Positions 1-10,644 of a DNA stretch of 18,303 bases are shown one piece after another. Each line of letters starts with the position of its first letter. Position 1 is the first letter of the stretch. Position numbers and translations under genes: made by a program. The notes below the pieces were generated by a model. The model saw only the letters and a list, made by a program, of their open reading frames with translations. It was not told where the DNA came from and made no database searches. Source of the DNA: Saccoglossus kowalevskii (lineage: Eukaryota; Hemichordata; Enteropneusta; Harrimaniidae); the NCBI RefSeq assembly GCF_000003605.2, contig NW_003144454.1:1-18303 (forward strand). The letters are read 5' to 3'.

Positions 1-2372
1 TTGCTACAGTAAAATGTCATTAAACAATGGAATTCTTATCCACACTGTTGTAGTGAATATTATAACATTTGCAATTGCAATGGGTAAAGTATAAACCTGC
101 TAAACAGAACACCATACCTATGTTTCTGTTTTTTGTTTATAGAGGGTTTTTTTCAATAAGCTAGTCTATGAGAAAGTTGACAGGTTTAAAAAATGTTTCA
201 GTTTTGGAAGTTTTTTCTCACTCCATTTCTGTTTTGTAATACGTTTATTCTGAGTCTAGTCATCTGAAAATTCTGTAAACTGAGTGTATGAGCAATAACA
301 TACGCATATTTACTTAGCATATTTTACAGTAATGTCATAAAAATACCATGTATTAGTGAGAAAAATGTGTTTGTTATTTTTTATGTTCTTCAAATAGAGA
401 AAATACAGTTTTTAAATAGAAGAGGATAAAATACATAGTAACTGCATTGTTGTAGCAGGTATTTTATTGTGTCAGCCATTTTGTTTTACCATTCTTGTTA
501 AACATTATTTAAATTGTGATATATGTGGAATCAATTAAAATGAAAATAATTAGTATATCAACATCCAGGAACTGTATTTCAGGAAATTTTAAAAGTAATT
601 GTATATGTTGCCTTCATTTATTGTTGACTTGCCATTTTGGATACTGTAAAATTTGTATTAGAAACTGCAGCTTCTATTAAAATTGTACAAAGAAACAGAG
701 GGGACGCAGCTTGTATTAGAGCATCTAAACATATGAGAAATGATGAATTTTTGGTTCTCAATTATTTAAAATTAATGGTAGCGACTTCTATTAGGGATAC
801 GGCTTCTAATACAGATTTTACGGTAATAGGGTACTAAAGAGTTGTTGTTTAGTACCTTCTCACCTCCAGTAAGAGATTTCATTGTACTTAAACTGTCAAA
901 ACATCCGTGTTTTGATTCACAACCAATAACATTATGTTTTATAAATAAATGGCCAATTACAAATCACTGAACTAACGAAAGGGGTTATCCTGATGAAGAA
1001 GAGTATTATTAAATTATTTGTGAATTTAATTTTCGCAATTTCCAAAGATATATTGCTTTATTTTAGTTTATTTTGAGTATTTATTTGGAGGGAACAATTC
1101 CCATTTGTAATTTCATATTTATCCTCTACACTCAGTGACCAATCACTGTTGGTGAGCCATTCATTGTGATAAATGACTCACTATTTTAGATGCAAGGTGA
1201 AGCAAAGGCTTCTGGGATAGTGGGAGTGCCTTCACTCTCCAGTCATGTGACCATGTAGTACTTTCATCGAGTACTTTCAGATTTTCAATTTTTCATTATG
1301 TAATATTTTTCTAGCAATTTGCTTAGAAGGCTTTCCGATCGTATTGTCATGTTCATTTACTTTTAGTTAACTATTGCATTGTAGACTATTCTCAACAGTC
1401 ATTTTTATAGCAGAGAAACTATATTTATATTATAAGGTAGCAATACGTGAAATGAAAATTGAATTGTGATTAAGACATTCTCTACAAATTACTAAGCATG
1501 CTGCTATAACAAACTATACATCTTCTGAAAGTTTAGATATTGGCAGACACAGTAGTGTGTATTACCTGACAGTATCTGGCTGTCAATTTTGCTATTGTAG
1601 TTTTTTATTATTCTGGCTATTGAAAAACTATTTTTAAGTACTTTCAGTAATTTGAATGACCTGTAAATTACTCAGAACATTTGTAAGACTAGAAGACTGG
1701 AAGACATCTATGACAAAGTCGACACAGCGGTGCTGTTCATATTACTGATTGTCCGTTGGCGTCAACTTTACAATTTCAACTTCTTCTTCGAAACTGCAAG
1801 TCAGAATGTTTTCAAATTTGATATGCTAGTACCTTGGATGGTTCTTTCTTATTTCATGTCAAAATCTCAAATTCTCTATTTTTGGTGAATATTTTTGTCA
1901 TTTTTGGTAAAAAGTGATATTTTCAACTACTTGTTAAAAACCGCAAGTCCATTTGTTTTGATATTACATATATAGGTACTACATGTGTACCTCTCTGGTA
2001 CTAACAAACACTGGTACTAACAAACACTGGTACTAACAGCAGATGCACTATATGATATATACTATAGTAGTTTGCTTAGTAGTGTTTAGAGAATGTCTGG
2101 TTCACAAATGAATTTTCATCTGTTGCAACCTTGATGGCAGTCTTTTTTTAAATTCTCCACTGTAACATAAAAGCAGGAAAATAAAATCTAGTTTTTATCA
2201 ATAATTCTTGTATTCATGGATTTATTTGTTTTCAACTTATTTGTGACTTACTCATTCATGTATTTTATTTGAATCCTCAAAATGTATGTGTTTTTCATTT
2301 GACAATGATGAGACAGATTAACTGCTCAGTGAAATCAAAACATTGATGTGTTCTGACCATGATAATAATGGG
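1..2372. other. AT-rich non-coding DNA, no gene seen
   Basis: Stops are frequent in all frames. The 66-codon frame at 637-837 is repeat-like: TTCTATTA or TTGTATTA motifs recur at about 672, 711, 786 and 802, suggesting a degenerate repeat and not a protein. The only clear structure is the 16-bp repeat at 1995-2038. Confidence 0.6.
1995..2038 (+). repeat. Short tandem repeat, 16-bp unit x2.75
   Basis: CTGGTACTAACAAACA occurs twice in full and a third time as CTGGTACTAACA, without mismatches. Confidence 0.9.
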
Positions 2373-2772
2373 CTTCTTCACATTGATTGTGATGTCAGAG
2401 AATTGTGCACATCTTCTTCACATTGATTGTGATGTCAGAGAATTGTGCATATCTTTTTCACATTGATTGTGATGTTAGAGAATTGTGCATATCTTTTTCA
2501 CATTGATTGTGATGTCAGAGAATTGTGCATATCTTCTTCACATTGATTGTGATGTCAGAGAATTGTGCATATCTTCTTCACATTGATTGTGATGTCAGAG
2601 AATTGTGCATATCTTTTTCACATTGATTGTGATGTCAGAGAATTGTGCATATCTTCTTCACATTGATTGTGATGTCAGAGAATTGTGCATATCTTCTTCA
2701 CATTGATTGTGATGTCAGAGAATTGTGCATATCTTCTTTACATTGATTGTGATGTCAGAGAATTGTGCATAT
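2373..2772 (+). repeat. Satellite: ten 40-bp units
   Basis: Exactly ten head-to-tail units of 40 bp, each with CACATTGATTGTGATGTCAG and GAATTGTGCATATCTTCTT, nearly identical. Differences are few: GCACAT in unit 1, a C-to-T in GATGTTAG, CTTTTTCA in some units and CTTTACA in the last. Each unit holds a short inverted repeat TCACA-TTGAT-TGTGA. There is no protein-like frame. High homogeneity suggests recent amplification. Confidence 0.95.
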
Positions 2773-3256
2773 CCAACTCGTCATTGTATGTGCACATTCA
2801 CTACAGGCTATTTCATACTGTCTTTTTTGGGGCAGTGTGATGTTGTGTAACAGGGAGTTGAATTTTGTGTTTTATTTGTTCATATATGTGCCTGTAATTT
2901 CAATTGAACCTTTTGTTTTGAACTAATTAGTCCCTGTTCAGGCATAGCCTGAAAGGTGACTATTATTTCTGGTTTCCTTCCGTCCACCCCTATTTATGTC
3001 TCCAACAACAACAGATATCAATAAAACTTGGCAGGTTGATGAACAAGTTTCTGTCGATTATGCATGTAATTTTTTTTCCAGATCTGAAAATCCTAAGTGG
3101 GTCGTTTTCACGATTTTCATCCAAAACTACCTCTTCGCACTGTACTGAGAGAACAACTGAGCATGCTCAGAATAAATATTTAGCTTTAATAGATTGTAAT
3201 GCTAGGATTTTAGTGATGTCATGACCTGGTCATTCCTTGATCTAAATCAGTGACAG

Positions 3257-3406
3257 ATGGGTCATACCATTACCAATCTCAGTAGAAAATGTAGAGGGGT
3301 GTCAGGGCTACATTTTGATGGGAATTATAGTGGTGATAATGAAACAAGCCCAGGTCCTGGTAATATACAAAGACCTGAATTAACAAAGAAGTCAAGTTGT
3401 TATTAA
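3257..3406 (+). pseudogene. 49-codon ORF with 2A-like motif, possible LINE relic
   Basis: A short ATG-to-TAA frame preceded by an in-frame TGA. Codons at 3329-3358 read SGDNETSPGP, close to the D-(V/I)-E-x-N-P-G-P translational-skipping (2A) motif. In many invertebrate non-LTR retrotransposons that motif stands near the start of an ORF as SGD(I/V)ExNPGP. Two key positions differ (N for V/I, S for N), so skipping activity is unlikely. It is followed by GNIQRPELTKKSSCY and a stop. No other LINE protein was recognised nearby. It could also be coincidence. Confidence 0.3.
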
Positions 3407-4289
3407 AGGTACATCAAGGTTTACTCAGATTTATGAATGCAGTTTCTTGAGCATGTATGAGACATGTATGTTTGCAGATGTTCCATGTATTATTTTAACA
3501 TGTGTATTTTATAATTAAATAACTGGGACTGTGACATTCATGTCTTTTTTCTTAGAATTTTCTAATGAGATGACAACATTTGTCAAATACATTGTCACTC
3601 TAGCATACTGATAATGTCATTACCAGTCTTAAAAAATTAAGTAGAATTATATTTGTTTTGAAAAATGCTTGATTTACAATGTTCTTACTTTGTATCTTTA
3701 TTTTATCATGGTATGCAGGGTAGAAATCAAAAGTGTTCACACTAATTATCATAAAAGAATATCAAACTATATATTTTATGAAAGCTCATATTCACACTAA
3801 TTAAAAATCTATGTAACATTAGTTACAACCTTTATGTGGTCATGTGACTGCTAAGTAAATAAATGCTTTATTTTAGATTCAAATGAGTACTGTGAAGAAA
3901 ATAAAAAGGAAATGACAATTATTGGATTGAATAAAACATGAGAAACATAACAGTAACATATTACTACAGTACATATAGTGTTATTTAAGGAAATGAATAT
4001 TAATTAATTTTGTTGTGTGTTGTTACGATGACTTCATTTTTCTTGTCCACTTTTGGTCAGAATTGTTCACACCTAAGATGTAGCAAGTATTTTTCACTCA
4101 AAATATTCAGATACATTATTGCATTGCATGACTTTTATACTCACTGTTACCATACAAACAAAATATTGTACATTATTAGTTTGTAACCATGCATTATAAT
4201 AAGTACGCCCAAGTGCCTTAATGAGGCATTCACAATTATATAAAAACAAAAACTATATTATTGGAAGCTGTATCAGCAGAAATAACAAC

Positions 4290-4307
4290 ATATATATATA
4301 TATATAT
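4290..4307. repeat. (AT)9 microsatellite
   Basis: Eighteen bases of alternating A and T in AT-rich non-coding DNA. Confidence 0.9.
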
Positions 4308-4797
4308 CAGGAAGAACAGAAATAAAGTCAAGTAAATTAGAGTCTTTAAAACTATACTGTTGATGCATGACTTAAGTTTATGGATTCAATAGAATACTGT
4401 ATTTCTTTCATTCGTGTCAGATGTCTATAAACAATTGCATTGGTGATAACTTAGGGTAATGTAAGACTTGGAAGTGTGACAAAAGTTGGAGACGATATCC
4501 TAAGGATTCATTCTTTGTAATATGTTTACAAGAGAAGAACGGTAACACTTATAATGTCATGACAAGTACATCTAAGGGCAGACAGGTTGTTGGTATTAGA
4601 AACACCACAACTTAGTATTGGGTTACATATATAAAGTTTTGGTCAGAGGCGAGTAAATTAATCGAGTCGTGTAGATTTATTCTTCCTGAATTGCTTGTCT
4701 TCTGATTAGTTTATAAATTACAGAATAAAGTACAATAAATAAAGTAAAGTATAACCTTGTACCCTACAATATAGTAAAATCTTTGGTACAAAAACTA

Positions 4798-5003
4798 CTG
4801 TAAAATGACTAATTTTCACTGGGTTTAAATTTCACTGATTTACCATTTCAGGCATATTCAGTGGGTTTTAAATTCACGGTTTTATCATTTAGATAATGTG
4901 TTCTATGCTAAATTTTACATATTCACTGGGTTTTATTTAGCGCATTTTCCAGTCAGCGAAATAAGCCAAATTAAAACCCAGTGAATAATTAATCCCTTTA
5001 CAG
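4798..5003. mobile_element. MITE copy 1 (206 bp, TA-flanked, imperfect TIRs)
   Basis: Same element as at 15202-15407: start CTGTAAAATGA, end CCCTTTACAG, TA on both sides (4796-4797, 5004-5005), three substitutions apart and the same orientation. It lies about 780 bp beyond the stop codon of pseudocaspase A. The flanks diverge immediately outside the TA and the next few A/T bases, which fits transposition and not a larger segmental duplication. Confidence 0.85.
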
Positions 5004-5005
5004 TA

Positions 5006-5784
5006 TATTCATTCAGAGCTACACTAATTAGAGCTCTCTAACGACGAAGCATTTTCGTGATGCAAATAAGTTTAATATTAAGGCGTAGAAAACATATTGA
5101 TCTGTAATCGATACAAAAAATCATGACTAAATACAGTTGTCACTGTGAACGACATTGCAAGCTTTCAACAATCCACGTAATTTCGACATCACAGCCGCAT
5201 TTTGTCGCCAGAGGGCGCTACTTAAAGGAAAGGCAGATTTCTTAGAAATTCCTAACCCGGCTGATGTTTGAATTTGTTTGTTGTCTGACATGAGCGTTGC
5301 TGTTTAACTGTGTTATATAACATTTTTGGTGAAAAATGGAATGAAGAACAGAAAAAAATCCTGTCCCAGGTCACCAGAGACAGCTGTCTTTATGGGAACA
5401 ACTTGGTCTGAAACACAAATATTAACATTATGAATCTCTCGGTGTTCATTATTTACCAGACGAATCATGACTGTGATTTAAATGTAAAATGACTGACAAT
5501 AAAAAAAAGTTTATTGCTTTCTGGTTAGTTCAATAATTACTGACTATTTTTAACTCACATACAATCCTAGTAGTACGCGTTGGCTGTCGCCCTCAGTGGT
5601 AGGAATATCCCATTATTATACTATTATTACATGGTAGTTCAGCTCTCTCAATTTCTCATTCAGTCGTTGCTAGTACCAGCCAAGAGGAATGGTTGCGGTT
5701 TTCGTCAGTTGTCAGGGAATGTTTGTAACGAGCAGGCAAGAAAGTGTGCTAAGTTAACTACAAAATTTCTTCGTAAAGTAATGT
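5006..5784. other. 3' flank of pseudocaspase A
   Basis: Between MITE copy 1 and the stop codon of gene A. It probably includes the 3'UTR (AATAAA at 5510-5515). An 80-codon plus-strand frame (5580-5822) overlaps the end of gene A and has no recognisable content. Confidence 0.5.
5510..5515 (-). promoter_or_regulatory. Candidate distal poly(A) signal of pseudocaspase A
   Basis: AATAAA on the minus strand (TTTATT on plus) about 270 nt downstream of the stop codon, which is a conventional 3'UTR distance. Confidence 0.35.
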
Positions 5785-5789
5785 TTATT
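5784..5789 (-). promoter_or_regulatory. AATAAA overlapping the stop codon of pseudocaspase A
   Basis: The last codons read GGC AAA TAA A, so the hexamer AATAAA spans the stop codon. If used, the 3'UTR would be only a few tens of bases. A second AATAAA lies about 270 nt further downstream (5510-5515). Confidence 0.3.
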
Positions 5790-6464
5790 TGCCGTGACAC
5801 GCCCTCTGCGGTGAACTCTTGAGAACAAACAACTTCTTCAAAGTAGATTTGAGTGAGAGGCATATTTTAGATCTACTGTCACCATAGTGACAAAGCTCCA
5901 TGTGCAAGTCATTTATAATCTTCAAAACATCGTGCGTATCACGTGACCTGCGTTTAATATCATCACATAAATGCAACATGTAAGTTGATTCGTTGACAGG
6001 GGCAGTCTTGCCTGCGTAGGTGCAGTTAGCCAATAGAAAGTCGGGATCATCCGTCTGCAGAGAATCCGTATCCAGTTGCCTTGACAACTTAACCTCGCAG
6101 CTCGAATTGAGAGAGTAGCCAGTAAATGCAATGTGTATCCATTCTCTATGATTCAACACATGTTCTGACCTTACTTTGTGTCCGGGAAAGCACTCTATGA
6201 AAAACAGTTTAGGTTTATTGTGTAAAGTTGGTGATCTGCAACCAGTGAAGTTGTCGATGAATTCTTGTAAACTCACAGCAATACCATCACTGCCGTAGAC
6301 ATGCGCAGCTGTACCACGTGACATGATACAACAAATGAACGAGTCGTATGCACTGTGATTCTTTCTACTGTAAGTTTCTGACTTTTGTATCAACTGTTCT
6401 GACGTCACATCCGGGTAGATACAAACAATGTATCCAAGTGCTGTGAAGAGACTATACAGTTGAT
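5785..6464 (-). CDS. Pseudocaspase A, exon 2 (rest of p20, linker, p10)
   Basis: Completes codon 84 and encodes residues 85-309 to a TAA. The acceptor is TTTTTCCAG before 6464. The caspase landmarks run in order: a helix with LFTALGY (89-95), YPDVT (100-104), YDSFICC (123-129), then SRG (132-134) where active caspases have SHG, VYGSDG (139-144), NFTGCR (155-160) and KPKLFF (167-172). Next comes ECFPG (174-178) where active caspases have QACRG. An ungapped alignment puts F176 at the nucleophile position, with a displaced cysteine at 175. The inter-subunit linker contains LDTD (214-217) and LQTD (219-222). The p10 part begins DPDFLLAN (223-230) and ends with STLKKLF (290-296), the usual C-terminal strand. 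The SWR arginine of p10 is replaced (T237 in my alignment). The frame is intact. I predict an enzymatically dead caspase homologue that acts by binding. The partner and pathway cannot be read from the sequence. Confidence 0.9.
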
Positions 6465-6715
6465 CTGGAAAAACAAACAAGAAAAACAACACAATTATGC
6501 AATTATTGGTATGTCAAAATATAATTAAAGACGCAGTTCGTTTTTTTTTTTAGTTTTTTATTCGATCTAGCAATTTATGGTCTAAAACCGTTATCGGGCA
6601 CATAGCTTGTGACTTTCATGTCATCCAGGGTTATATAATGAGATGCATAACGGAGGGTGCAAAAGGTGCAAACAAAAAACTAGACTTCAACAAAGAAATT
6701 TGGAATGATAAATAA

Positions 6716-6757
6716 GGTCACACCGACTTAATTTTATGGATGACATCCGCGCGCGCA

Positions 6758-6788
<31 letters not shown>

Positions 6789-7909
6789 CCGACGACGAGT
6801 CTCCACAGAACGGTTTTCTGTCCTGAACTTGCCGACTCATATTGTCGCAAAGCGCCGACTTGTCGTAAAACTCGTTTTGGACTACCTCAAAACCAAACTT
6901 CGCACAGTTAGATGCGCGTTACGTAAAGCGCAAAGACCTATGGGAAGGAAATTGTCTCTAAACATGCCAATTTTTTCATAAATGATCCAATATGGCGACC
7001 ACACCACCAAAATACGTAAGCATAAAAGTTCAGAGGTATAAGGGAGGGATTGTTGTGGACTGCAATTGACGTTGGCCTGGGAGGTATGACGTTTACACAG
7101 CTGTACGATGAGCGGAATGGGAGAGGAATGGAGGTGTATGGTGGCCTAAAAGTCGGTCAGACGACAAGTCAGTTCGGTTGCTTTGTCTGCATTGAAGTCG
7201 ACAAAACTGCAACAAAAGCCCCACAGCCGAAGTCCCCTTTTGGGGTGAAGAAAAGTTCCTTATTATTTTTTTTTTTTCATTTTCTGATTAGGATAATTTA
7301 CTTGCACACACAGTCAGTAATATTTTGATCATATGACAAATTTTCATCAAGATACATGTACATAATTTTCTGCATTCAAATTTTTGTTGACTCTCTGTTG
7401 GTGTTTTTTTACAATATCGAGCCTCTTATAATTTGTTACATAGTTGAAGTAGTTCTAGAGCATTTGTGTCTACACTTAGTCTATCTGAAGTGTCACTTTC
7501 AAAGCTGTAGTTTGAATGTCAAAGAAGTTAATTTCCAGGTTGCTGTTGACAAACTTATTGTTCATTTTTTTTTTTTCAATACAACACAGTAAATTTTTCT
7601 TTATTATTGAGTTGATGTGTATGCCTTTGGCAAAGCTAACATCTGCCTTATCCTCTTGCCTTTTCAAAATCAAAAGTGATGATACCTGTGACAGTAATAC
7701 AGTACGAAATGTGTACATCAACATGTGCCTCCTACAAATTAAGACTTGTTGTTTTTTGATACACTGCGGTTCAATTCGTAATAATAGCTCCGTAGTCCTG
7801 TGATTTTAGCAACATTTTTTTTTTTTTTGGCAGGATTTTTTTTTCGTCCTCTCGCATTAGTTTTGGGGTCTTCAGAGGATGTCATCCATAAAAATAAATC
7901 AGTGTGGCC
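6716..7909. mobile_element. Non-autonomous TIR transposon (1194 bp), PIF/Harbinger-like
   Basis: The left end begins GGTCACACCGACTTAATTTT and the right end, reversed, begins GGCCACACTGATTTATTTTT. The inverted repeats pair at 29 of 33 positions and share ATGGATGACATCC. Both sides are flanked by TAA (6713-6715, 7910-7912), a likely 3-bp target duplication. TWA duplications and GGCC-type ends are typical of PIF/Harbinger elements; the family assignment is inference. The interior has an A27 run (6759-6785), several T-runs and CGAC-rich subterminal stretches with partly inverted matches (about 6860-6885 and 7153-7180). I find no transposase, so the reading frames inside (about 7050-7800) are probably fortuitous. 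It is inserted in the intron of pseudocaspase A, directly beside a LINE relic. Confidence 0.8.
6759..6785 (+). repeat. Poly(A) run, 27 bases
   Basis: Uninterrupted A27 just inside the left terminal repeat of the TIR transposon. It is prone to length variation and to assembly error. Confidence 0.95.
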
Positions 7910-7929
7910 TAAGTTGAAGAAAATATTGA

Positions 7930-8330
7930 GATGGCATTACAAATAAAAAACACAGGATTGCTCTGACAAGGTTTGGAGTATCGGCACATTTCTTACTAGT
8001 TGAATCTGGGAGACATTCAGAGATTAAGAGAAAAGAAAGACTATGTAAAATCTATGATTGTAACAAGATTGGAGATGAAAAACATTATCTATTTCATTGT
8101 CAAAATAGAATCATCTAAGAATGTAGGAAGAAATTTCTCTATTTATGAGCCACTTTTTACAAATTTCAGTATTGACGATCTATTCTTAGAAATTCTCCCC
8201 AGTTGTGACAACTTAAGTTTATCTTTTCCAACATTGTTTTAGTCTTGTAGTGAATGTCTTTTGCTTTTTTGGACATTACATTACTGCGCGTTCCAAATAA
8301 AATATCTTATCGTATTGTATTGTATTGTAT
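7930..8330 (+). pseudogene. 3' end of a LINE (non-LTR retrotransposon), decayed
   Basis: The plus-strand frame 7930-8115 is open for 62 codons and reads KKHRIALTRFGVSAHF, then LLVESGRHSEIKRKERL, then CKIYDCNKIGDEKHYLFHC. This fits the C-terminal end of ORF2 in jockey/CR1-related LINEs, which has the form ALTK(L/F)RxSAHxLxIExGR...RxCxxC...IGDEyHfLxxC. The second cysteine of the CxxC pair is lost (CKIY), while H-x4-C is kept. A TAA at 8116-8118 and further stops mark decay, although the same frame continues ECRKKFLYL after the stop. The element is 5'-truncated or interrupted: the TIR transposon ends at 7909, and the sequence left of that insertion may continue it. The 3' end is a TTGTA-type repeat tail. 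Confidence 0.7.
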
Positions 8331-8354
8331 CGTGTCGTGTCATATCATATCGTG
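8311..8354 (+). repeat. Pentanucleotide tail (TTGTA)n and variants
   Basis: CGTAT TGTAT TGTAT TGTAT, then CGTGT and CATAT variants. It sits directly after the LINE 3' sequence, as expected for LINEs that end in short tandem repeats instead of poly(A). Confidence 0.8.
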
Positions 8355-8380
8355 AGATACATATCTTATGATATATAATG

Positions 8381-8421
8381 AGATACAGATCCAGGGATAT
8401 CAATAAGATACAGATCCAGGG
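8381..8421 (+). repeat. Direct repeat AGATACAGATCCAGGG, two copies
   Basis: The 16-bp sequence occurs at 8381-8396 and 8406-8421 (25-bp period), with a related GAGATACATAT before it at about 8354. It may be a further tail-like repeat next to the LINE end. Confidence 0.7.
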
Positions 8422-10644
8422 GCCTATAATATCGTACATGGTTATAATGAGTGGCAATGCTTTGCAATAAATTACAATAATCCATACAAAGGATTTCTTT
8501 CACCATGACGTCATGCGCATTTAATTCATTTTAACGACGCCGTTTATAGCTGTATGGGTTTTTAATGTGCACGTGGTAAGCACTGTATATGTTGTACACG
8601 TGCAACTATCAGAGATTCCCATTACAGCCAACAAAGGTAATTACCTCACGTGACGCGGTCATATCAATAACTATGACATGATTCAGGACTGCGCCGTTTA
8701 TACGATTTCTTGTATATAACTACAAACAATGTACTAGTAAAAGCCACGTCTGATTGCTGCGTTTTGTGTTTATGTTTTTAGATTGGAGACAACCCAATAA
8801 TACTGGTATTTGGAACATGTGTTGTGATATTAACTCGTTAACACTCGCCGCTTTGATGATGAGTGAATTTACCATAATATCAATCAAGTTGTTCTCAGTG
8901 CAATAGCGGAATAAGTCTAATAATTTAGTTTGTTGGTTTGTTTCTATTATTAACATAATGCAAGTTCCGCCGATTTGTCCTTTTTCATGTATTGATTATT
9001 CACAATGTAACAACTGGCCCGCTCTTTTTTTTTTTTTTTTACAAATAATGAGATATTCTCATGTTTTTCTACCTGCAATTTCTTTTTGAATTACATAATT
9101 GTCATTAAATAATTCAAGATATTACTATCCACAGGTTTCCCGTCGAAGATGGATAATATTCTGTAACGAACGTCATTGTCAATAACGGGACACACATTTT
9201 CGGATACTAGTACTTGAAATGGTGACGTAATATCCGATATAACGACGGTAAATGCGGATATCCGGTAAAGTGATCGTGAAATGATTTCAACAAAGTTCTC
9301 CACACACTATATGAACTGTTATGTTTGAATATGACCTCATAAAGATGACCGAATCTTACCCAAATATTGTTTTATACACAATTGCATGGGCGAAGTGACC
9401 CTAAACAAGGCCAATGTCACTGAAAATGTGTTACGTAGGCTTAAGGTCGAGTAGACGCCATTTCGTTAAAATCGGTCACGTGATGGACCTGTGAAAATTA
9501 TGATGCACGACGCACAATATTAAGAGAAATGACTCATAAAATTGTCAGTAATAGGCCATCAGAGAGAGGATTAGCCCCGATAAACTGTCATTTTGTATCG
9601 TAATCCTAAGGTTCGCTTGACAAAACTTGATTTCAACAGAGAGCTGAAGACAACCCTGCGTCATTTTTTTTTTCACTAACAAGTGATTTAAAGCGCGGCA
9701 GTCGTCGCGCTGCGCATGTGCGACATTTGTGTTGATAAACATTGATTTTCCCACAATCCAATGCGCTCTTCTAATGGAAATCACAAGTATGAGGTTTTAC
9801 CTGGGCGCGACTTGCACTAATTACCAACCATCTAAAATACCTAGTTAAAGCTTCGCAACGTCTCAGTTTGTACTCGTTGATCTGCGCAACAGTTAAAGTC
9901 GCCATCTTTGTTTATATGAGACCCATATAACTCACGCATGCGTGGCGCGACTACTACCAGTCTTTAATGTAAAACGTCGGTATATAGTGCGTGTGCTTTG
10001 CTTTTAGGAACCACATTTCGTCGATGAACGTTACAAATTGGCACAGGAAATAATTTATTAAAAATAAAAATTGGAGAATAAGGATCACTATTTATAGCTA
10101 TTGCCGCTTTAATGATCTACTAATAATAAATCAAACAAAACAAAACCGTGACAGATGCGAAGTTTAATATATTTTCAAAATACCGTGGCAATGTAATGTT
10201 TGACGTAAAATGCAGATATTCCGATATTTCCGATGTTTTGAAGCTGTAGTTCTCGGTATTATTCGGTATTATTCGGAGTATTCCGGACATTCTAATGGCA
10301 TGTGTTAAACAAAGTATGACGACGACGGTGACGTATTCCGGTACCGGGTTAATTCCCAAATATATTTTATCTATAGCCAACAAGTTTTCATATTTTCTAA
10401 TCAACATTACTTATGGTGGATGGATAAATAGGAAACGCCACTGATTTAAACGAAATGCATTCTGTGGATGCTGTGGACGAAATGCAAATTGGTTGTACAT
10501 GTAAACAGTTTAATTTTTATCGCTGCGCATTTTTGGTGCCTCGCCAAATTCAGTAAATTAAAGTGCTGGGTTTACAACATTCCACCTTCTTTACTTTGAT
10601 AGTCGTGGCCAGCAGGCAAAGCATGCCGGAAACGTGTAACTTAC

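Larger units (their letters stand above)
2773..4795. other. AT-rich non-coding DNA between satellite and MITE copy 1
   Basis: No supported gene. It contains the 2A-like ORF at 3257-3406, an (AT)9 run, and an unrecognised 62-codon frame at 3036-3224. Confidence 0.55.
6465..10644 (-). other. Intron of pseudocaspase A (4180 nt, phase 1)
   Basis: GT-AG intron with donor GTAAGTT at its 10644 end and a T-rich acceptor at 6465. It sits at exactly the same codon position and phase as the 598-nt intron of pseudocaspase B. Much of its extra length comes from a TIR transposon (6716-7909) and LINE-derived DNA (about 7930-8354). From 8422 to 10549 I see no gene: there are T-runs (for example near 9024-9040), short CCGGAATA-type repeats near 10250-10290, an imperfect hairpin with arms TGCACGTG (8568-8575) and CACGTGCA (8597-8604), and unrecognised open frames that I treat as chance. 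No exon is needed inside, because the protein is continuous across the junction. Confidence 0.8.

Noticed and set aside
2373-2772. Possible CRISPR-like array
   Set aside because: Units are identical throughout with no variable spacers, in a eukaryotic context: a simple satellite.
5785-6464. Gene A as a processed pseudogene
   Set aside because: The intron is present with good splice sites and the frame is intact over 309 codons.
6736-6981. 81-codon plus-strand frame starting with poly-lysine
   Set aside because: The lysines are the A27 run inside the TIR transposon; no transposase similarity.
7516-7803. Long frames on both strands within the transposon
   Set aside because: Composed of T-rich low-complexity DNA (poly-Phe), no conserved motif.
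8000-8242. 80-codon plus-strand frame
   Set aside because: Out of frame with the LINE protein remnant at 7930-8115 that the same DNA encodes.
9091-9303. 70-codon minus-strand frame inside the intron of pseudocaspase A
   Set aside because: No family recognised, and exons 1 and 2 join in frame without it; likely chance.
10120-10407. 95-codon minus-strand frame near exon 1 of gene A
   Set aside because: Built partly from short CCGGAATA-type repeats, no domain, and not needed for the caspase fold.
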